This document shows positions 62,101 through 64,000 of a stretch of 64,000 nt of DNA, piece by piece. The translations under genes were made by a program, and so were the position numbers. This stretch comes from Dasypus novemcinctus. Lineage: Eukaryota; Chordata; Mammalia; Cingulata; Dasypodidae. The stretch's first letter is position 1. Every line of letters starts with the position of its first letter. The notes beneath the pieces were generated by a model, which had not been told where the DNA came from, made no database searches, and was given only the letters and a program-made list of their open reading frames with translations. Where the stretch lies: the NCBI RefSeq assembly GCF_030445035.2, contig NC_080675.1:67534544-67598543 (forward strand), written 5' to 3'.

Positions 62101-64000
62101 ACTTTTGTCAGTCCAAGATGATCTGGAAAGGAAGATCGCAGCTCCAGGTGTGTGGGGTGTGTTAGAGGAACTTTCCTGGAAACAGGTTTTCAGAACAGTC
62201 CAACTGCCAATGACCTTTGCAGTGACACACTGGGAAGGCCCCGGTGGGGGCCTGGGATCAGGGCAGGAGTGTGACCAATGCCCACCTTTTCCCACTCGAA
62301 ACAGGGTCCTGAAGGCAGCTGGAGGGAAGGAGAAGAATTAGGTTTCTGAGAATTAAACCTGAGAGTAGCAGCTAGGGGAGAGGCTTTAGCCTGATCCCAT
62401 TTATGTTTTTCTAATTTGGCTTCCTCTTCTGTATTGTTAAAGAGCTTGAAGGCTGATTTAATTAGGTCTTTCTGAGGGGTTTGAGGGCCATTTTCCAAAG
62501 TCTGTAGTTTTTCCTTTTTTTTAAGATTTATTTTTATTTATTCCTCCTCCCCCCTTTCCCCCATTGTCTGCTCTCTGTGTCCATTCACTGTGTTCTTCTG
62601 TGACTGCTTGTACTCTCATTAGGCAGCTCTGGGAACTGATCCTGTAACCTCCTAGAACAAGAGATAGGCGATTACTCTCTTGTGCCACCTCAACTCCCTG
62701 TTCAGCTATGTCTTCTCATTTTCTCCCTCTGTGTCTCTTGCATCACCTTGTTGTGCCAGCTCTCCACACTGGCTGACACTCCTGCATGGGACAGCTTTCC
62801 AGGGCTGGGTGGCATTCCCACACAGGGTGGTACTCCTGAATGGGGTAGCATTCCCGCATGGGTCTACAGTCTACGTGGGCCATCTTGCCCTCACCAGAAG
62901 GCCTTGGGCATCAATCCCTGGACCTCCTGGACAGGAGCCCAGTTGATTGAGCCACATCCTTTACCCTGTAGTTTCTTTCTAATATCAGGATAAAATTGAG
63001 TGATGAAGTGAGTGTGTAAGTATAGTTGACCAGAATCCAAGTCAGGATCTAAATTAATATATTTAAGGAGAGAATCAATTAATCTATTCATGAAGCAGCT
63101 GGATTTTCATCAGATTTCTGTGAGATCTCTTTAATTTTCTCATAATTAACTGCACCTTAAGGGCAGCCTTTTTCATGCCTTCTATTATGCAGGTTAAGAA
63201 ATGGGCCATGCGAGCAAAGTCGGTGAGCCCAGTTGGTAATCCCAGGGAGGCTTAGTGGTTGGAACTCCACTGGGGCCTGCTGGGTGTCTGTTAGTCTTGA
63301 GTATGCATGGAATCTGTGAAAGCAGTAGCTGCAGTCCAAATGTAGTTTTTATCTTCTGCAGTAGTTGAGGAAGTAATGATAACGTATGTGTCCTGATAGG
63401 TAAGGTCATAGAAGTGTGTGAGATGTTGGAATTTCTTAATGTATGTGGCAGGGTTTTCAGAAAAAGATCTTAATCTGCTTTCTTTCTATTTGACTCAAAT
63501 CTGAGAGTAAAAAAAGAGCATGTTACTTTAACTATTCCTTCAGCTCCTGTCACCTCTCTGAGGGGTAAAGGGGGGTTAAAGTCTGTGTAGAGCTAAGAGG
63601 TGGAGAAGGGCTAGCTTTTGCATTGATAGAGGTAGAGGATAGCAATGAGGGAGGGGAAGGGCATAGTACTCATGAACAAGTACACGGGGAAAGGAGGAGG
63701 GAGCAGAGGGCGGTGCAGTGGAAGATGGGGGGGTCAGAAGGCAGTGGTGTGAGGGCGGAGTGGGAGTGGGGGTGGAGGGTGAGGACAGAGATGAGGGTGA
63801 AGGTACATAGGAAGGAGATGCAGGAGGAGTTTGGTCTGTTGGATCAAAGTCGAGATTTTTGGAGGTTTTAGGGGGTGTAAGAGAGGAGGAGGAAGAAAGT
63901 TTCTGAGAGAGTTTTTGTTGTAAGAGAAGGATTTGATATGAGGAACAGGATTGGCAAAAGGAGGGATGATTACAAAGGAAAAAAATTTCCTGAACATAAG
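62101..64000 (-). pseudogene. gag: ERV gag remnant (MA/p12, capsid, nucleocapsid)
   Basis: On the minus strand the capsid ends with 'RLIDSLLKYINLDP' and 'YPDIRKKLQ' (about 62990-63090), just after a degraded major homology region ('DENPAAS'), and resumes after the SINE as 'DLIKSAFKLFNNTEEEA'. A single nucleocapsid zinc knuckle is at about 62250-62300, with a frameshift inside it ('CFEW', then 'GKGGHWSHSC'). The 5' side (63.5-64.0 kb) is proline-rich and includes 'PHPPPPLPL', like the p12 late-domain region of gammaretroviruses. N-terminal capsid is readable at 63157-63409. All is broken and non-functional. Confidence 0.85.
62515..62965 (-). mobile_element. DAS-type SINE, antisense, in ERV gag
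   Basis: This is the only SINE on the minus strand. The tail side starts with 'ttttttaagatttatttt' at 62518, and the tRNA-like head is at about 62880-62962. The body includes repeated 'cactcctg/cattccc.cac' units related to the copy at 15454. TSDs 'ctgtagttt' lie at 62502-62510 and 62966-62974. It splits the capsid region. Confidence 0.9.

Larger units (their letters stand above)
50555..64000 (-). mobile_element. Class I (gammaretrovirus-like) endogenous retrovirus, 5' end beyond window
   Basis: Read on the minus strand from 64000 downwards, the order is gag (MA/p12, CA, NC), protease, reverse transcriptase, RNase H, integrase, env and 3' LTR, as in a simple gammaretrovirus. About 7.2 kb of proviral sequence remains after subtracting two L1 insertions (53187-57095, 58242-60142) and one SINE (62515-62965). 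All genes carry stops and frameshifts, so it is a dead fossil. The 5' LTR and primer binding site, which would name the tRNA and group, are outside the window. Confidence 0.92.

Overview
This window is mammalian nuclear DNA and almost certainly comes from an armadillo (Xenarthra, Dasypus type). The main evidence is thirteen copies of a tRNA-derived SINE whose head reads 'gcagacttggcccagtgg' followed by a B-box-like 'ggttcaaacccc'; I recognise it as the armadillo DAS SINE. Mammal-wide repeats also occur (MIR, L2, MLT1-type LTRs, Tigger, hAT). I found no functional protein-coding gene, no true tRNA or rRNA gene, and no CRISPR or bacterial feature. The window is gene-free, repeat-dense sequence with several layers of nested insertions, many of which can be placed exactly by their target-site duplications (TSDs).

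Layout. 1-6.3 kb: an L1 copy (ORF2 end plus a very long 3' UTR) carrying a SINE and a processed ferritin heavy chain pseudogene. 6.5-11.6 kb: an inverted L2, an older L1 fragment, and a forward L2 split by a 397-bp L1 tail. 11.6-14.2 kb: sequence I could not assign. 14.8-20.5 kb: a second long L1 with SINEs and an unidentified 0.8-kb insert. 20.5-30.8 kb: an old L1 interrupted by an L1 tail, a SINE and a nearly end-to-end but internally deleted L1 with tandem 5' monomers. 31.2-32.3 kb: another L1 tail. 32.6-34 kb: two MIRs, one split by an MLT1-type LTR. 35.0-37.9 kb: a complete-ended Tigger transposon with a broken transposase and a SINE pair. 39.8-42.9 kb: a two-LTR MaLR-like element with a perfect 5-bp TSD. 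43-50 kb: SINE, L2, old L1 and hAT remnants in otherwise unassigned DNA. 50.6-64 kb: a minus-strand gammaretrovirus-like endogenous retrovirus (ERV), with 3' LTR, env, pol and gag in order, interrupted by two L1 insertions and one SINE. Its 5' LTR lies beyond the window.

The most informative structure is the armadillo L1 family itself. Independent copies show ORF2 followed by about 2.9-4 kb of 3' UTR built from repeated modules, and one copy (53187-57095) sits between clear TSDs inside the ERV, so the long 3' UTR retrotransposes as one unit. All recognised L1s and twelve of thirteen SINEs lie on the plus strand, whereas the ERV and most L2 copies lie on the minus strand. I did not find an undescribed functional system. 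Repeat names rest on my own recognition of consensus sequences, without a database search.
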